From Meiothermus ruber DSM 1279 (GTDB taxonomy: Bacteria; Deinococcota; Deinococci; Deinococcales; Thermaceae), in NCBI RefSeq assembly GCF_000024425.1, contig NC_013946.1, positions 2,046,001 through 2,110,000 of the forward strand: 64,000 bases of DNA. Reading direction: 5' to 3'. Every line of letters starts with the position of its first letter. The stretch's first letter is position 1. A program made the position numbers and the translations under genes. A model generated the notes under the pieces. The model saw nothing but the letters and a program-made list of their open reading frames with translations. It did no database searches and had not been told where the DNA came from. Below, piece by piece: positions 25,378-32,907 of this stretch.

Positions 25378-25592
25378 GCCAGGGCCTCCCAGGGCTCGCC
25401 CGTCGGCTCCGTGGGTTCCTGGTAGTGCAACAGCGTACCCCTAAGGCGCTCCCTCGCCTCCTCACCCCGGTATGGGCGTATTTCCAGCACCGGCCGGCCC
25501 CGGTCGCTCAGGATCAGGGGCTCGCCGGTGGCCTCTACCCGGCGCAGAAGCTCCAGGGCATGGGCTTTGAAGTAGCTCTTCGATACCTTCAT
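25374..25592 (-). CDS. vapB: Phd/YefM-type antitoxin partner of VapC
   Basis: A 72-residue protein starting MKVSKSYFKAHALELLRRVEATGEPLILSDRGRP, in two conserved blocks, which is the DNA-binding Phd/YefM fold. The C-terminal tail with TLLHYQEPTEPTGEPWEALA would wrap the toxin. The start at 25592 follows the first Met that fits the fold. A possible -10 TACAAT on the minus strand at 25603-25608 sits 10 bases upstream, so the pair likely has its own autoregulated promoter. Confidence 0.85.
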   Translation of the reverse strand: MKVSKSYFKAHALELLRRVEATGEPLILSDRGRPVLEIRPYRGEEARERLRGTLLHYQEPTEPTGEPWEALA

Positions 25593-25711
25593 GACTAGGG
25601 TCATTGTACATGGTCACTTTAGAGGAACCAAGCCACCACACCCCATTGACGGGGTGGCCTTGCAAACAAGATGCGACCAAAGCTGGTTACTGCTCCGATG
25701 CTAAAAATCAC

Positions 25712-25854
25712 TTATACGCATTTCGGTAGTATCGTTCACTTTGACAAGTCTAAACGATACTACCAAAATGCTTTTCTACTCCCTTCGGTCGGCTTGAATC
25801 CTTCACCTCTGACTGCGCAGGGCGGTGAAGGATTCAAGCGGAAGCGGTATTATA
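25712..25854. repeat. 143-bp two-hairpin intergenic repeat, copy 1
   Basis: This block matches 58886-59028 at about 133 of 143 positions. It contains two inverted repeats. The first pairs CGGTAGTATCGTT with AACGATACTACC (25724-25763). The second pairs TTGAATCCTTCACC with GGTGAAGGATTCAA (25794-25836). A short link CTTTTCTACTCCCTTCGGTC lies between. It lies directly behind the rfbA stop (minus strand) and contains no ORF of note. It could be a non-autonomous mobile element or a structured transcript end. Confidence 0.9.
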
Positions 25855-25867
25855 CCGGTTGACTGCT

Positions 25868-26941
25868 TCAAAGCCGCACCCGGCTGCGATCCCCCAGCAC
25901 CAGTTGCAAGGTATGGCGGCGGGCGTTGCCCTGGCCGTCCACCACCACCCCCTGCCCCAGCACGCTGCTATCCAGGCGGTAGGGCAGCCGGTAAACCTGG
26001 GCCTCGTCCATTAGAATCGAGTACTCGACCTCGCTGGCAATCACCTTGGCATCCTTACCGATGGCTGTGTAGGGGCCAACAAAGCTGTCCTCGATATGGG
26101 CCCCAGCCCCAACATAGGCCGGGCCGCGCACCGTGCTGCGCACAATCCGGGCCCCTGGTTCCACCACCACCTCGCCCACCACCTGGGAATCGGCCAGCTC
26201 GCCCTCCACCCGGCGGGTGAGGCTCGAGAGGGCCAGCCGGTTGGCATCCAGCAAATCTTCGGGCTTGCCGGTGTCCTTCCACCAGCCGCGTACCTGGTGG
26301 GCTACCACCCGCTTTCCTTCATCCACCAAACCCTGGATGGCCTCGGTGATCTCGTACTCGCCCCGACCAGAGGGTTTGAGCCGGTTGATGATGCTGTGAA
26401 TGGCCGGGCTAAACAGATACACCCCCACCAGGGCCAGGTTGGAAGGGGGGTCTTTGGGCTTTTCCAGGAGCCGCACCACCTTTCCAGCCCCGTCCAGCAC
26501 CACCACCCCGAAGGCCCGGGGGTCTTCGACCGGCGTGAGCAAGACGATGGCCTCCGGGCGGGTCTGGCGGTACTCCTCCACCAGGTGTTTGATGCCGCCC
26601 GAGAGCAGGTTGTCGCCCAGGTAAAGCACGAAAGGGCTATCGGATAGAAAGCCCTGGGCGGTCTTGACTGCGTGGGCAATGCCCAACGGGGCTTCCTGTA
26701 CGATGTAGGTCAGGCGAACCCCCCAGCGCGAGCCATCGCCCAGCGCCGCCCGCACCTCGTCGCCCGTTTCTGGGCTAAGGACGACCCCTATGTCGCGGAT
26801 GCCGGCCTCGAGCAGATCCTCGAGCGCATAAAACAGGTTGGGTTTTCCTGCGATGGGAATGAGCTGCTTGGCCCGTGTGTAGGTGAGGGGACGCAGGCGG
26901 GTGCCCTTGCCCCCGGAAAGAATCAAGCCTTTGAGTTCCAT
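25868..26941 (-). CDS. rfbA: glucose-1-phosphate thymidylyltransferase, long form (RfbA family)
   Basis: Nucleotidyltransferase that makes dTDP-glucose, the first step of dTDP-rhamnose synthesis. The N-terminal part has GLILSGGKGTRLRPLTYTRAKQLIPI, LGDNLLSGGIKHLV and GWWKDTGKPEDLLDAN. Beyond residue about 245 a left-handed beta-helix section follows (VVEPGARIVRSTVRGPAYVGAGAHIEDSFVGPYTAIG in pieces), so this is the longer 350-residue form seen in Thermus-Deinococcus and archaea. ATG 26941 has CTGAGG upstream. It is separated from rfbBCD by a toxin-antitoxin pair and a repeat. Confidence 0.9.
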   Translation of the reverse strand: MELKGLILSGGKGTRLRPLTYTRAKQLIPIAGKPNLFYALEDLLEAGIRDIGVVLSPETGDEVRAALGDGSRWGVRLTYIVQEAPLGIAHAVKTAQGFLSDSPFVLYLGDNLLSGGIKHLVEEYRQTRPEAIVLLTPVEDPRAFGVVVLDGAGKVVRLLEKPKDPPSNLALVGVYLFSPAIHSIINRLKPSGRGEYEITEAIQGLVDEGKRVVAHQVRGWWKDTGKPEDLLDANRLALSSLTRRVEGELADSQVVGEVVVEPGARIVRSTVRGPAYVGAGAHIEDSFVGPYTAIGKDAKVIASEVEYSILMDEAQVYRLPYRLDSSVLGQGVVVDGQGNARRHTLQLVLGDRSRVRL

Positions 26942-27089
26942 CCTCAGGCGCCAGTTTATCCTAAAAGCATCCGCAAGCCCTTCTTGGGCATGTTGTAGAA
27001 TCGAGGCCAGGCTACGACTGCCCGAGTACCCCTCAACGACCTGTGCTGCGCTTTTGGCTACCGACAGTCGAACTTCCGGAGGTTGCGAT

Positions 27090-28196
27090 ATGGTTCAGTC
27101 CAGTAGCAGCATGCCTTTCGGCCTCGAGTCCACCCCTCCCCGTTTTGCCCTCCACGGCGAGCCCACCCCAGGTCTAGCCAACCTAGCCCAAGCGCTGAGC
27201 GCGGTACTCGAGACCAGGGGTTACATCCTAGACCCGCAGGCCGAGGCGCCGCGGGCCGTGCTTAATTTTATCCAGGCTGAAAAACCCACCCCCTACCGAC
27301 GCAAAGCCCAGGGCACCATGGTGATCTCCTTCCTCGAGCTACCCCAGATGCCCCCCGACCCCATCGCCGGGCTGTACAGCTACCTGGTGCGGGCCCTTTC
27401 CAACATGCTGGTGGTGTATGTGCCGGGCCAGGGGGCCTATTTCCTAACCCTCGAGCTCGGACAGTACCACGAGCCCGAGGGGCCCGGTTTTGCCGAGCGC
27501 GTCTTCGAACGGATCCACCCCATCGCCTCCTCGGTGCTGGTGGTGCAGAACATCTTTGAAACTGACCTCGAGCCCGAGCTCTGGCAGGGCGATGACCTGA
27601 CCGGAAGCCTGAGCGCCGCCGGCCGCAAACTGGCCGAGTGGGACTTGCTTCCGGCGGCTTTTCCCATCGAGGAAATTCTGCCGCCCGAAGACTTCCGCCA
27701 CGTCAAGCGGCTGTATGGCATTGGCGGGCTATCCTACGGCAACCTTTCGGTGCGCAAGGACGAGCGACGCTTCTGGATGTCGGCCAGCGGGGTGGACAAA
27801 GCCAACCTGCGCGAGGTGGGGCGGGACATCCTGATGGTCACCGACTACGACCCCATCCAGAACGCCATGCGCCTCTCGGTGCCACCGGGCCTCGAGCCCC
27901 GCCGGGTGAGCGTGGATGCCATTGAGCACTGGATGATCTACCGCGAACACCCCCAAGTAGGGGCCATCATCCACGTGCACGCCTGGATGGAAAACATCCC
28001 CTCCACCCAGTTCAACTACCCCTGCGGCACCTATCAGCTCGCCGAGGCCGTGGCGCAAAAAGTACGCGAAGCCCCCGACCCCGGCCGGGCGGTGGTGGGC
28101 CTTAAAAACCACGGCCTGACCATTACCGGGCAGAGCCTCGAGGAGATTCTGGAACGCATCGAGGGCCGGCTTTTACGCCAGGTGCCCATGTCCTAA
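27090..28196 (+). CDS. class II aldolase/adducin-family protein with extra N-terminal domain
   Basis: A 368-residue protein. The C-terminal half is a class II aldolase fold: GIGGLSYGNLSVR, FWMSASGVDKANL, IIHVHAWMENIPST with the HxH zinc pair, and VVGLKNHGLTITG with the third His. Such enzymes cleave or epimerise sugar phosphates, but members also include non-catalytic proteins and the substrate cannot be told here. Residues 1-180 form a separate section of unknown function (LVRALSNMLVVYVPGQGAYFLTL). ATG 27090 is preceded by CCGGAGG. An in-frame start further upstream has no ribosome site. Confidence 0.8.
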   Translation: MVQSSSSMPFGLESTPPRFALHGEPTPGLANLAQALSAVLETRGYILDPQAEAPRAVLNFIQAEKPTPYRRKAQGTMVISFLELPQMPPDPIAGLYSYLVRALSNMLVVYVPGQGAYFLTLELGQYHEPEGPGFAERVFERIHPIASSVLVVQNIFETDLEPELWQGDDLTGSLSAAGRKLAEWDLLPAAFPIEEILPPEDFRHVKRLYGIGGLSYGNLSVRKDERRFWMSASGVDKANLREVGRDILMVTDYDPIQNAMRLSVPPGLEPRRVSVDAIEHWMIYREHPQVGAIIHVHAWMENIPSTQFNYPCGTYQLAEAVAQKVREAPDPGRAVVGLKNHGLTITGQSLEEILERIEGRLLRQVPMS

Positions 28197-28879
28197 AACG
28201 CATCGGCTTTGGTTGCTTGAAGGGCCTCGACCCGAGCGCGTAAGCGTCGGGCCCGCTCCACAAGCGGCTCGGCCCGGCCCGCAAGCTGGGCCTGAAACTC
28301 CAGCGCCACCACCTTGCCGGGGGTGAAGGCCCGTCCGTCGGGGTTGGGGAACAGGCTATTCAGCAGGTCGAAGTCTTCGTCGGAGCGCCAGTCGGCTTCT
28401 TTTTTGAGGCGATCCAGGTAGCCCCACTGGAAGCGCTCCTCGCTAAGCTGCCCCGTAATAAAGCGCTCGAGCAGATCCAGATAGGCCTGGAACCCCGCCA
28501 CCGCGGGGTTGCGCACGGGTTTGCCGATGTGAACCGGCAGGTGCTGCAACAGTAAAGGCTCTAGCTGCTCGGGGTTGATCTTCCAGTTGTCGAGGTCGAA
28601 GAGGGGCCGGGCCTGACGAAAAAGGATGAACTGCGGGCTCTGATGCTGGATGCCGGTGCGGGCTTCGACATGGCTCGAGGCCGGGCGGTCTTCGGGGATG
28701 CGAATGATGCCAACGGCTACGTCCGGGCGGGGCTCGAGGTACTTCTGCACGTAGCGCATGGCCTCGAGGGTTTTGTCGCTGGTGCTGGCCTTAAAGATGG
28801 CTGTCAGCTCGAAGCGCTCCAGAAAAGCGTCCACATCCTCGGGCGTTCGGAGGGGAAAGACCCGTTCTCGCAGGCTCAT
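28193..28879 (-). CDS. YtxJ-like (bacillithiol-system) protein fused to a helical C-terminal domain
   Basis: A 228-residue protein. Residues 1-115 match the thioredoxin-fold YtxJ/DUF2847 family of the bacillithiol system: DVDAFLERFELTAIFKAST, PEDRPASSHVEARTGIQHQSPQFILF and WKINPEQLEPLL. The usual active-site Cys segment (S/T-x-CP-x-S) is replaced by STSDKT, so redox activity is doubtful. Residues about 120-228 carry YLDLLERFITGQLSEERFQ, GYLDRLKKEADW and LLNSLFPNPDGRAF, which resembles colicin-D-immunity-like domains (weak inference). It ends 4 bases inside the converging aldolase gene. The start at 28879 lacks a clear ribosome site. Confidence 0.65.
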   Translation of the reverse strand: MSLRERVFPLRTPEDVDAFLERFELTAIFKASTSDKTLEAMRYVQKYLEPRPDVAVGIIRIPEDRPASSHVEARTGIQHQSPQFILFRQARPLFDLDNWKINPEQLEPLLLQHLPVHIGKPVRNPAVAGFQAYLDLLERFITGQLSEERFQWGYLDRLKKEADWRSDEDFDLLNSLFPNPDGRAFTPGKVVALEFQAQLAGRAEPLVERARRLRARVEALQATKADAF

Positions 28880-29029
28880 AAGTTCTATGTTAACCGCCAG
28901 CGGCCGGGGAATCCGTGGGGTGCGCCCTGGTTTTGGACAATGCCTGCTACCCACCATCCCCCTTCGCATGCCAGGTGTGACCAAGGGCAAAGGCAATTCT
29001 CATGCTTTGCGTTATCCTGGACTTCTGGA

Positions 29030-29737
29030 ATGGAGCGGCTGCCCCCACCCCGAACCCTACCCGCACTGCCGGTATTGCTGGCCTTGCTGCTGCTGGCCGG
29101 CCTGCTGTTTGGTGCCTATCTCGTATTCCCTGGCTTCAAAGGACGCGTCGATGAGATCTATAACCTGCTTGCCAGCGGGAATCAGCAGGCCATCCAGGCC
29201 TGGGTGGCCGGGCTGGGCTGGCTGGGCCCCTTGAGCATTATCGGTCTGATGATCGCCCAGACCCTGGTCTCGGTGGTGCCCATGTCCCTGGTGATGCTAA
29301 TCTCGGTACTGGCGTTTGGGCCGGTATTCGGCGGGATTCTGGGTTGGATTGGGGCGGTTATCGCGGCCATGGTGGGCTATAGCCTTGCCAGGCTGCTGGG
29401 CCCGGTGGTGGTGGATCGCTTCGTTAGCGAGGAGATCCGGCGCAAGGTGGAGGCCCAGGTCGAGCGCTACGGCCCCTGGGCCATCATCGCCCTGCGGCTC
29501 TCCTTCGTGGTACCCACCGACAGCGTGAACTTCGTGGCCGGGCTGGTGCGCATGCACCCCCTCAAGTTCTTGCTGGCTACTGCGCTCGGGGCCCTGCCGG
29601 TTGCGGTGGTGATCGCCTGGCTGGGTGCCGACTTCTCCCGGCTGGGGCCCTTCCTGCTGGCCGCCTCCATCGTGGGTTTGGTGGCCCTGGGGGGCTGGAT
29701 TCTCTACGACCGAGCCCGGCAGCGCAAGTCATCTTAA
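29030..29737 (+). CDS. TVP38/TMEM64 (DedA-like, VTT-domain) membrane protein
   Basis: A 235-residue inner-membrane protein with a first helix at about 14-34 and the VTT domain from about 60. Family motifs include LISVLAFGPVFGGILGWIGAVIAAMVGYSLARLLG in pieces and the F-x-x-R-L-x-P-type region IIALRLSFVVPTDSVNFVAGL followed by FLLATALGALP. Related proteins are implicated in lipid movement between membrane leaflets. It overlaps the converging deacylase gene by 9 bases. Confidence 0.87.
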   Translation: MERLPPPRTLPALPVLLALLLLAGLLFGAYLVFPGFKGRVDEIYNLLASGNQQAIQAWVAGLGWLGPLSIIGLMIAQTLVSVVPMSLVMLISVLAFGPVFGGILGWIGAVIAAMVGYSLARLLGPVVVDRFVSEEIRRKVEAQVERYGPWAIIALRLSFVVPTDSVNFVAGLVRMHPLKFLLATALGALPVAVVIAWLGADFSRLGPFLLAASIVGLVALGGWILYDRARQRKSS

Positions 29738-30460
29738 ACCATCCATCAGGGCTTCCATGCCCTCCACCGCGCCCATCCGGAGGGAGCAGTCGGCCTGGCT
29801 CGAGAGCGGGGTGGGGTTGGGGTTAATCTCGATCAGATAAGCGCCGCTCGAGCGCGCCAGCCACCCCAGGCTGGCCGCGGGTTCGACCTCGGCGCTGGTG
29901 CCTATTACCAAAGCCACCTCGGCAGCAGCAAAGGCCCGCTCGGCCTGCTCAAAAGCGCCCGGTGGCAGCATCTCGCCAAACCACACCACATCGGGGCGGC
30001 CCCGGGCCTTGCAGGTCGGGCAATAAGGCGGCGGCACAAAACGGGCCGGATCGGGCAGGGGAAACCGCTGGCCGCAGCGCTCGCAGCGGCCCCTGGCAAT
30101 GTTGCCGTGCAGTTCGACCAGGCGCTGGGAGCCAGCCCGGCTGTGCAGGCCATCCACATTTTGGGTCACCAGTAGAAAGCCCTCCCCTACCCGCTGCTCC
30201 AGCACGGTCAGCAGCGTGTGGGCCCGGTTGGGCTCCGCCTGCATGACTTTTTGATAACGCCAGGCGTACCACTCCCAGACCTTCTGGGGGTTGCGGGCGT
30301 AGGCTCCCGGGGTGGCGTATTCCTCGATGTCGAAATCCTTCCACAGGCCCGCAGCATCACGAAAAGTGGGAATGCCTGAAGGCTGGGAGATACCAGCTCC
30401 AGTCAGCACCGCAACCCGGCGGGCAGCCAGCAATCGCTTGCGCGCGGTTTCTAACTCCAT
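29729..30460 (-). CDS. cobB: NAD-dependent protein deacylase (Sir2 family, CobB)
   Basis: Sirtuin that removes acyl groups from lysines using NAD. The 243-residue protein has AVLTGAGISQPSGIPTFRD (NAD binding), TQNVDGLHSRAGS, LHGN with the catalytic His, zinc ligands CERCGQRF and CPTC, RPDVVWFGEMLP and VIGTSAEVEPA. I chose ATG 30460 because a -10-like TACACT lies 6 bases upstream. ATG 30466 would add two residues but overlaps the expected transcription start. It is divergent from the NADHX repair gene, so both act on NAD metabolism. Confidence 0.92.
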   Translation of the reverse strand: MELETARKRLLAARRVAVLTGAGISQPSGIPTFRDAAGLWKDFDIEEYATPGAYARNPQKVWEWYAWRYQKVMQAEPNRAHTLLTVLEQRVGEGFLLVTQNVDGLHSRAGSQRLVELHGNIARGRCERCGQRFPLPDPARFVPPPYCPTCKARGRPDVVWFGEMLPPGAFEQAERAFAAAEVALVIGTSAEVEPAASLGWLARSSGAYLIEINPNPTPLSSQADCSLRMGAVEGMEALMDGLR

Positions 30461-30466
30461 GCTCAT

Positions 30467-30472
30467 AGTGTA
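30467..30472 (-). promoter_or_regulatory. -10 element for the cobB leaderless start (TACACT)
   Basis: Read on the minus strand, TACACT is followed by ATGAGC and then ATG at 30460. The 6-base spacing places transcription start at the second ATG. Confidence 0.5.
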
Positions 30473-30507
30473 CGTAAGTTGGTGGGATGTTAGGCTGTAC
30501 TGCGAAC

Positions 30508-31980
30508 ATGTACCTCTACACTGCCCAAGCCATGCGCGAAGCCGACCAAAGGGCCGTTGCAATGGGCTATCCCAGCCTGCTCCTGATGGAAGCCGCCGGA
30601 AAACAGGCGGCCAGCCGGCTTTTGCAGCGTTTCGAGGGGCGCGCGGTTGACGTGCTATGCGGCAAGGGCAACAACGGGGGTGACGGTCTGGTGGCCGCCC
30701 GCTGGCTGGCCCACTGGGGGCATCCGGTAAGGGTGTATGCCGCCGAGGGCCAGACAGGGGATGCGGCCGTTGCACGACAGGCGCTGCTGGCCCATGGCCT
30801 GGAAATAGCCCCCCTCTCGGCCTGGGAGCCTGCGCCGCACAGCGTGGTGCTGGACGCGCTGTTTGGCACCGGCCTGCGGGGGCCCCTGGAGGGTTTTTAT
30901 GCCGCTCTGGTCGAAAAGGTTAATCAGTCCGGCCTGCCGGTGGTGGCTGTGGACCTTCCGTCGGGCCTGCCCCACCGGCCCCACATCCAGGCCGATCTGA
31001 CCGTGGCCCTGGCAGGACTGAAAAACGAGCACCTGTTCTATCCCCACCGGGCCGCCTGCGGTCGGATTGTGCTCGAGTCCATCGGGATGCCCCCCAGGGC
31101 CCTGCACAACCCCCACCTCCCCGAGGTGTTGTGCAAGACCTCGATGCGCCCGCTTCTGCCCGCCCGTCCAGGCAACGCCCACAAAGGCTTGGTGGGCCGG
31201 GTGCTGGTGGCCGGCGGGTATCGCAGCTATACGGGCGCGCCCAGCCTGGCAGCCCTGGGGGCGTATCGAACCGGGGCGGGGCTGGTTACGGTGGCCTACC
31301 CCGCCGATTGTGTGGTCAACCCTCCGCTGGAGGCCGTGCGGCTGCCCCTGCTCGAGTGGAATCACGCCGACTTACAGGCTGTCCGCGCCGAAGCGGTGGC
31401 AGTGGGTATGGGCGCTGCTGCGGGGGGGGTTAGAGCCGCACTGGCCGCCCTGGAGCTGGGCAAACCCACGGTGCTGGACGCCGACGCACTGCACAAACAG
31501 GTTCTATCGGCCTATGTAAAAGCGGGCCTCCCCACCGTGCTGACCCCCCACCCCGGCGAGGCCAGCCGCCTGCTGGAGATCCCCAGCGAACAGATCGCCC
31601 GCGCCCCCCTCGAGGCCGCCCAAGCCCTGGCCGAGCGCTATCCAGGGCTGGTGGTGGTGCTCAAAGGCGGCCCCACCGTGCTGGCCTGGCAGCCCCAAGA
31701 AGCCCCCCTTTCGCCGCCCCTGCTGGCCGTGAACAGCAGCGGCAACCCCAGCATGGCCACCGGCGGGATGGGCGATGTGCTTTCCGGGGTGGTCGCGGCC
31801 CTGCTGGCTGCGGGATTATCGGCCTGGGAGGCTGCCCGGCTGGGGGTCTATCTGCACGGGCTGGCCGGTGATCTGGCAAGCAAGCCGGGTTTGCTGGCCC
31901 ACGAGGTCGCCGAGGCCCTACCATCGGCCATGAGGCAGTTGCAGCTAGGTGGGGTTAGAGATTTTTGGGAGCCTTGTTAA
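30508..31980 (+). CDS. nnr: bifunctional NAD(P)H-hydrate epimerase / ADP-dependent dehydratase
   Basis: Repairs hydrated NAD(P)H. The N-terminal epimerase domain (about 1-205) has MREADQRAVAMGYPSLLLMEAAG, CGKGNNGGDGLVAARWL and DALFGTGLRGPL. The C-terminal dehydratase domain (about 210-490) has KGLVGRVLVAGG, DADALH, LTPHPGEASRLL, VLKGGPTVLA and NPSMATGGMGDVLSG. ATG 30508 begins the conserved epimerase start. A GTG/ATG at 30487 would add seven residues. It ends 26 bases inside a converging gene. Confidence 0.94.
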   Translation: MYLYTAQAMREADQRAVAMGYPSLLLMEAAGKQAASRLLQRFEGRAVDVLCGKGNNGGDGLVAARWLAHWGHPVRVYAAEGQTGDAAVARQALLAHGLEIAPLSAWEPAPHSVVLDALFGTGLRGPLEGFYAALVEKVNQSGLPVVAVDLPSGLPHRPHIQADLTVALAGLKNEHLFYPHRAACGRIVLESIGMPPRALHNPHLPEVLCKTSMRPLLPARPGNAHKGLVGRVLVAGGYRSYTGAPSLAALGAYRTGAGLVTVAYPADCVVNPPLEAVRLPLLEWNHADLQAVRAEAVAVGMGAAAGGVRAALAALELGKPTVLDADALHKQVLSAYVKAGLPTVLTPHPGEASRLLEIPSEQIARAPLEAAQALAERYPGLVVVLKGGPTVLAWQPQEAPLSPPLLAVNSSGNPSMATGGMGDVLSGVVAALLAAGLSAWEAARLGVYLHGLAGDLASKPGLLAHEVAEALPSAMRQLQLGGVRDFWEPC

Positions 31981-32647
31981 CCCCCAGCAGCAGGACGCTC
32001 ATAGACAGCATCCACAAAACATCGTAGGCCACGATAGACCATTGCGCCGGCGGCACATTCCCCAAGATATAGACCAATCGCGCCAGGCTGCCCAGCACCA
32101 GCGCCCAGACCACGCTTTGCAGGTAACGCCCAATGCGTCCACCAGCCCACACCGGGGTCTGCTGAATAAACAGCAAGGTCAGGTAGAAGGCCACCCCTGC
32201 ATAGATCAGCTCGAGCAGGCTCAGGGGGCGGATTAAGGTAGCGAGGGCCGAAAGCAACACCCCCCCCAGCCCAGCCAGCGAAGCCAGCCGCTGCGCAAAG
32301 CCAAGGGGGTACAAACCCTGACGCTCCATGCGGAAAGGAAGCAGGCTGCCCATCAACAACAGGAGAACCACGCCCACCAGGTAGATGCCCTCGCGCAGGG
32401 CCCGGGTATCCAGACCGGCGGCTACGTTATAGGTGAACAGCAGATCCCCCACGCCCAACACCAGCAGGCCTACCGCCAGGCCGGTTAAGGCCCCACGCAG
32501 GATAGCCGGCGAGCGGGCCGCCACCCACCACAGCGCATAGGCCCCCACAAAGTTGGACAGGCTCACGGCCAGGCTGCGGACATACGAGTCGCCCAACAAG
32601 CCCACCGCCCAGAGCAGCCACAAAAAACCCAGCCAAAGGTAGGCCAT
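31955..32647 (-). CDS. hypothetical integral membrane protein
   Basis: A 230-residue protein with seven or eight hydrophobic segments spread over its length (for example LWLGFLWLLWAVGLLG, VGVVLLLLMGSLLPF, LLELIYAGVAFYLTLLFI, VLWMLSMSVLLLGV). No catalytic motif is visible and the family is not recognised. A possible -10 TATGAT on the minus strand (32662-32667) lies 14 bases before the ATG. It converges on and overlaps nnr. Confidence 0.65.
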   Translation of the reverse strand: MAYLWLGFLWLLWAVGLLGDSYVRSLAVSLSNFVGAYALWWVAARSPAILRGALTGLAVGLLVLGVGDLLFTYNVAAGLDTRALREGIYLVGVVLLLLMGSLLPFRMERQGLYPLGFAQRLASLAGLGGVLLSALATLIRPLSLLELIYAGVAFYLTLLFIQQTPVWAGGRIGRYLQSVVWALVLGSLARLVYILGNVPPAQWSIVAYDVLWMLSMSVLLLGVNKAPKNL

Positions 32648-32711
32648 ATCCGAACCCCGCTATCATACGCCTTTTACCGCAGCCCTGCGTCATGGGCAGC
32701 CCGTGCTCACC

Positions 32712-32740
32712 TTGACCGGGCTGTGGCAGCCCAGTATCAT
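32712..32740 (+). promoter_or_regulatory. promoter of the thiamine operon
   Basis: TTGACC at 32712-32717 and TATCAT at 32735-32740 are spaced by exactly 17 bases. Transcription would start near 32747, immediately ahead of the TPP riboswitch. Confidence 0.75.
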
Positions 32741-32752
32741 CGGGGTGATCGG

Positions 32753-32840
32753 CTAGGGGTGCCCCTATAGGGGCTGAGAGCAGGGTAAACCCTGTAACCC
32801 TTGGAACCTGATCCGGTTAGTACCGGCGGAGGGAAGCCCA
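32753..32840 (+). promoter_or_regulatory. TPP riboswitch (THI box)
   Basis: The conserved THI-box parts are present in order: GGGGTGCCCC at the P1/P2 side, GGGGCTGAGAG, the paired CAGGGTAAACCCTG (variable P3 arm), ACCTGATCCGG, and the closing GGAGGGAAGCC. It binds thiamine pyrophosphate in the leader of thiE-thiS-thiG-thiO-thiC-thiD and should lower expression when thiamine is plentiful. Confidence 0.95.
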
Positions 32841-32873
32841 TGGAGAAATCCCTACAATCTGACGTGCGCCTTG

Positions 32874-32900
32874 CTCCTGACCCTCGGCCGGTTCAGGAGG
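32874..32900 (+). promoter_or_regulatory. hairpin masking the thiE ribosome binding site
   Basis: CTCCTGA (32874-32880) can pair with TCAGGAG (32893-32899), which contains most of the AGGAGG ribosome site of thiE. No T-run follows in a terminator position, so control by blocking translation is more likely than transcription termination. Confidence 0.6.
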
Positions 32901-32907
32901 TGGGTTT

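Noticed and set aside
26883-27089. N-terminal extension of the class II aldolase-like protein
   Set aside because: The added 69 codons read as antisense of the rfbA start and lack a ribosome site.
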